Assembly: GCA_900314375.1 (NCBI GenBank)
Contig: OMVC01000075.1
Location: forward strand, 1 to 6,829
Direction: 5' to 3'
DNA: 6,829 bases
DNA from: an uncultured bacterium
GTDB taxonomy: Bacteria > Cyanobacteriota > Vampirovibrionia > Gastranaerophilales > Gastranaerophilaceae
Position numbers and translations under genes: made by a program. The notes under the pieces were generated by a model, which had not been told where the DNA came from, made no database searches, and worked only from the letters and a program-made list of their open reading frames with translations. Of this stretch, positions 1-6,000 are shown piece by piece (position 1 is the stretch's first letter; each line of letters starts with the position of its first letter).

Positions 1-3000
1 ATAATGCGGAAATTTCTGACAATACATCAGGCATAACCAATAACGGCACATTAACCCTTAGCGGTGCAAACCTGATAGCAAATGATATAGACGGTAACAA
101 CGGTACAACAACCGTAACCGACGGCACAACGACAATAAATGCCGATTTAACTCAAAGGGAATTGAATGTAAACAGTGGCGCGATATTAGCAAATAGTGCT
201 GTAATAACTGCAGAATTAGTAAACGCAGGTACAATTAATAATACAAATACAATTAACACCACGAACGGTTCAAACAGTGGAACTATATCTGGCGGTACAA
301 CAAATATCTCGGGAACATTCACAAACAGCGGAGTATTTGACGGCGGAACAATAAATGTCGGTGATAATTCAACTCTTGATTATATTGCAAATTCAACAAA
401 TGCGAACTTCAATTCAACTCTGACAGGCGGTACAACCGCAGCATTTACAAAAGAAGGTGCAACCGCTCTTAATATTATCGGCAATATGTCAGGATATAAC
501 GGTGCTGTTAATATTACAGAGGGAGCATTGGCATATAACAGTGCAAACGGCGGTACTCTCTTTGGTTCAAATGCACAATACAATATTGCAGGCGGTGCAT
601 CACTTGATATTACAACAAATTCGGCAAGCGAAAATATCAACATCAGCAACCTTGCAACAGGTGCGCATAGTGCTGAACTGAACAAATACGGCAAAGGTAC
701 ATTAACACTTGTGGGTGATAATTCTGATTTCGGCGGAATTGCGAATATTGACGGCGGAACACTGTCATACACTCCAAGTAATGAAAATTCTTTCTTTAAT
801 GCAGATGCAGTAATTAATGTTGATAATACTGCGGGTAATGATTCAACCTTTAAATATACATCCGTAAGCGGTGATACTTTGGGTGCGGGTTCATTCCCTG
901 AAATCAACCTTAAAAACGGCGGTACATTTGATTATACCGCAGGTATCGGAGAAACATTTATCAACAGCGGTTTCTATAACTCCGTAAGCGGTAATAATAA
1001 TCTCATATTTGACGGTGCTAATGCAACAAAGATTACTTTGAATTCAGACTTGAATGCAAATGATACTGCTACATTTAAAAATTCTAATCTGTACCTATCT
1101 TTAGGCTTAACAAATGTCGGCAACGCTACTGTTTTGGATAATTCCATGTTGAATATGATGGATAGGGCAATAACCGATTATACTTTTAGCAATTTAACAT
1201 CTCAAAATTCATCACATATTTCATTGGATGTATCACTCGGAGCGTCTCCTGCTGGGGATACCATTTCAGCGGCGTACGGCAGCGGCATATTGAATTTGTC
1301 AAGATTTGCAATTATTGATGATAACGGTATTTTTGACACCCCCGATCAGTCAAAGACAGTTCAGATTATCAAAAACGGCGATAACAGCAGTTTGAGTTTG
1401 GCTGCTGCGGGTGCAACAATATCAGGCGCTTGGTCAACAAATGTTTATGAATATTCAATTTCAACTACAACTACCGATACTGAAAATGACTCATTGAAAT
1501 TTGTTGCATATAGTGTTGCTGATCCAAATTCATTGAAGAAGATGAATAATTATAACAATGGAACAGCCGATAATGTAAGAGGTTTCTCTGTTGTTAACGG
1601 TGCGTCTCCTTATCATATCGGAGATGATTTAGGTAAAACCGAGCCGGGTAACTTTAATGTTAACGGTGTTTCAAAAGACAATAGTGTAATTTCCGGCGAA
1701 AGAGCGGAAGGCACTTGGTCTTCAGCAGGTACAAACGGTTCAATGTTTGAATTGACAGATGCGAATGGAACAAACTTCTATTTGCATGATGTGACAGTTC
1801 AGGATGCGGCAGTTTCAACAAGAGGCGGTTCTGTTATTTATGCAAACAGTGCAAATGCAAACGCTGAAATTGAAAATGTAAATATTAAAGATAATACATC
1901 AACAGGTAACGGCGGTGCGTTTGATTTTGAAAATGCAAATGACATAAGCATTTCAAATGTTGACTTTACAGGCAACTCAACAGACGGTTTGGGCGGTGCA
2001 ATATACAGTGCGGTTGATTTTGTTGTTGTAAATTCTAACTTCTCAAATAATATTGCGGATGGCGCTGCAAATGATATTTACCTTGCAAACGGTGCTGATT
2101 TAACCTTTACAACAGGTGCTTCGGGTAATTCTATTACAGGCGGTATCGCATCAGCAACAACGGCAAGTGAATTTACAAAACTCGGTACGGGTGATTTAAC
2201 AATTTCCGGAAATAATAGCGGATACATCGGCGATGTTCGGGTTGCTCAGGGCAATTTGGTATTTGATGCACAGTCTGCTTCAGATTCATTCTTTAATAGT
2301 GAAAATTCAAAAATTACGGTTGCGAATAATGCAAAACTTGTAGTTGATGACAACGGACTGCTTGATGTAACGGCATCTAATATTGTTGGTAACGGTACGG
2401 TTCAAAAACTTGGCGCAGGAACTTTAACAATCGACGGTACAACAAGCGGTACTGACAGATTTACGGGAACTTTGGATGTTGATAGCGGTGTTATGACAGT
2501 TAACGCTGATACTCAGGGTACTGCGGGTGCATTTGATTATAGTGCCGTTGTCGGAAACGGAACAACACTTAATTATGTCGCAAACGGCTCTGACAGTTAT
2601 GATATCAGTAATTTGGCAAAATTCTCGTTTGATAGCGTATCAGGCGGCGGTACAATAAGTTTCACAAATGCAACTTATAACCTGAACGGCGATTTGACTA
2701 ATGCCGCAGGAAATACAACACAATTCAATGATGCTAATTTGAACATTCTAGGTACATCATTTGGCGGAAATTATGTTGTTAATTCTTCCGTAATAAGTCT
2801 TGTTGATGATGCGGTTAACACAGTTACATTTGCAAATCTTTCGGGTACAAACAGCAACTTGAACATTGATTTAAGTTTTGATGGTGCGGGTTCGGCTGAC
2901 AGATTAGTTTCAAATGCTTCCGGCGGTACGATAAATCTTAATAATATCAATATCTTTGATAACAGTGATAACGGTGCTAACCTGACAAGAAATATTCAAC

Positions 3001-6000
3001 TTTTGGACGGTTTGACATTTGCAAATGCTGATACTTACGGTTCCGTATTAGAGTCAGACTTATATAAATACACCGCAACGATAGTTGACGGAAATACTTT
3101 GCACTTAGAGGCTACAGATTACGGCGAAAATACATTGTATATTCTGAACCATGTAAAATCAGGTAACAGAGTATTTACACTTGTTAAAGATGAGCCTTAC
3201 TATTCGGGCAAAGATTTGCTCGGAACTTTGACGGGCAAACTTGTTTTGGCAGGCCGTGACGGTAAGAATGATACAATTATTGCAAGAACTAGCGCTGATG
3301 ATGATACGCAGCATTCTATGTTTGCGGTATCAAATACCGGCTCTGAACTTGCTATAGATAAATTCACAATTCAGGATGCAAAAACAGCGGGTAACGGTGC
3401 CGTAATCAACGCAACAACAAATGATGCAAATACAAAAGTAACCGTAACAAATACAAACTTCAAGAATAATGAAGCAGAAGGTAACGGCGGTGTTGTTTAT
3501 AGTGCAATGGCAGGTAAGTTAAATATTACCACTGCGAGATTTGAAAATAACAAAGCGGCAAACGGCGGTGCTATATCCAACGCTTCAACAGATTTAACCG
3601 TTACGGATTCTAATTTCACGGGAAATACTGCAACAGGTAACGGTGGTGCTGTTTATAACACAGGAACAATGGGAATTGTTGCGCAGAATGTTGATTCTCA
3701 ATTTAGCGGAAATACTGCTTCAGGTGTTGCAAATGATGTTTATAACGGCGGAACATTAAACCTTAATGCTGCAACGGGTAAAAATATTGTATTTAACGGA
3801 ACAATTACGGGCGGCAACGGTGCAACCGCTACTCCTTACGGCATAATCAATGTAAATTCGGATGTAAATGCAAATCGTGGCGGTACGGTACAATTCAATG
3901 ATGTTGTAACCGGTAACAGAATTGTTCAGTCAGGCGGAACGGTTGAATTTAATAATGCAGGTTCTGCAACCGTAAATCGTGATGCTCAGGGTAATATTAC
4001 AGGAGTTAATGTAACTTCTGCCAACACCTACGGCGGTAATGATGCATTTATATTCATGAATGGCGGTAGATTAAATATTAAAAATTCTGTATTTGCAGAT
4101 AATACAAGTTCAAGTGTTATTGAAACTGCCCATGGCAGCGGGTCGGTTATTGATATTAGGGATTCAATTTTTGCAAATAATCAAGTAACATCGGATTTAA
4201 CATTTAATCGTTCTAACACGAAAACATTTATTGATAATACTTTATTCTACGGAAATACTGTGATTAGTCCAGGTATAGGTCATATTAGTGCAGGAACTTC
4301 CGTAATAAATTCTGATTTTATAAATAATACTGCGAAAAATTATCTTGTGGCTGCGGAAAATGTTATAGATAGTAACTTCGTTGGTAATACTGTACACCAT
4401 GTTATTCAAGGTGGAACGCTTGCTGCACAAAATCGTGATGTTTTAATCTCAGATAATTCTGAAGGTGCTTTGTATGGCTGGTCTAATAATCTGAATTTAG
4501 TAGCAAAAGAAGGTCGTAACATTACGATTAATGATGTTATAAATCTTTCAGGTAGTGGAAATTCCACACTCAGCCTTAATAGAGCCGGTTTGACATATGA
4601 TACGGCGGATACAGCGGGTAATATATTGGAAAACGGCGGTAGATATATATTTAATAACAGAGTATCCAGTACTCCATTAACTTTATATAACAATGCGCAG
4701 GTGAAACTTGGTTCGTATAAACAGGCTAACGGCGTGACCACATACGGTACAATGGCATTGACATCGTTGACTAACGACGGTAATGGCGGGTATATTGACC
4801 AGCAAAACGGTGCAAGACAAACAAATTCCCTCGGTACGGTTAATTTGTTATCCGATATAGGTTATGCTGCGGATGTTGATTTTGGTGCAAAGACTGCAGA
4901 TTCTCTTGCGGCAAGTTCTTTGGCTGATACTAATGCCGGCTCTGTCGTAATGGATAATGTCAGAATTATAACTGACGGCGATTATTTGTATCGCAAGATT
5001 TACTGGACAAACGGTACATTAAAAGACAATGCGAAACTTGCAACAACATACACTCTGTCACAGGCTGACGGTTTGACAGGAAGTTACAGTATCTACGACA
5101 ACGGCTCTGATGATGGCGGTGCTTGGCTGAATATTAAGAATTCAAATTACCACAACTTTGTAACGGCATACAGATATGATGATTTAACTTCTACTGATAA
5201 TGTTTATACACTCACAGGTGATGTTTCAATTGAAAATGACCTGACACACTTGGGTGATGATCCGAACGGTGTAACTTCAGTGGGTTCGCTCGATTCAAAT
5301 AAAACCGAAATGACTATTAACGGTGCTGGCTATACAATAAATGGCAACAATAAAGGCGGAATGAGTGTGGGTGCAAATCAGACCCTGTCGGTTGAAGATG
5401 CGAGAATATCCGGCTTTAGCGGTGCTGCAATTACTAACGCAAATTATGGTACGGTCAATCTGACAGATGTTACAATGACCTCTAACGGTACGGATATCCA
5501 AAACGCAGGAACATTGAATCTTGCAGGGACAACGACTCTCAATACCATAACAGGTTCGGGAGGTGCCGTATCAGTTAATCAGGCTCAAGGCCAGACAACG
5601 GCAGTTACTCTAAATGGTGCCATAAGACAACAGTCAATGAGGGTTAACGGTGGTGTTGTAAATGCATACGGCACAATGGAGCTCGGAACAAGTTTAGTTG
5701 TTTATGATGGTGTTGTAAATACAGGTTTGCCTCAAACAGCAGGTTATAACGGACCTGCAATTACTGCAAATTCTGTTTCTGTAAGGGGCGGTGAATATAA
5801 TGCTTATGGTGCGGTTAATGTTGCAAATGCCACAACCCAACAGGGCGGTGTATTTAATGCATACGGTGATGTTACGGCAAGCAGCGATGTATTTGCAAAT
5901 TTGAATAGTACAATAAACAATTACGGCACAATGACCACTCCGTCATTGAGAGTTTCCGGAGAACTCAATTCAACAGGCGATATTACGGCAACTAATGTTC

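Noticed and set aside
486..488. In-frame ATG codons (486, 1146, 1155 and others) as a possible gene start
   Set aside because: The frame is open and coding in style upstream to the window edge, and no Shine-Dalgarno or signal peptide follows these codons.
457..681. Plus-strand 74-codon open frame
   Set aside because: Out of frame within PATR 1-2 of the giant gene, with no recognisable domain or ribosome-binding site.
380..907. Reverse-strand open frame of 175 codons
   Set aside because: It lies opposite the open giant frame. Its Pro/Leu/Ala-rich translation is what the antisense of repeated ggt/gca/aca/aat codons gives, and similar antisense frames recur at 4406-4741 and 6005-6397 over other repeats.
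4242..4741. Two reverse-strand open frames (62 and 111 codons), overlapping
   Set aside because: Antisense shadows of Pmp-like block III and the following strands; no domain, no independent start signals.
5295..5501. Reverse-strand 68-codon frame containing several Cys
   Set aside because: The Cys residues arise from antisense reading of gca/aca-rich codons; the sense frame is continuous and better explained.
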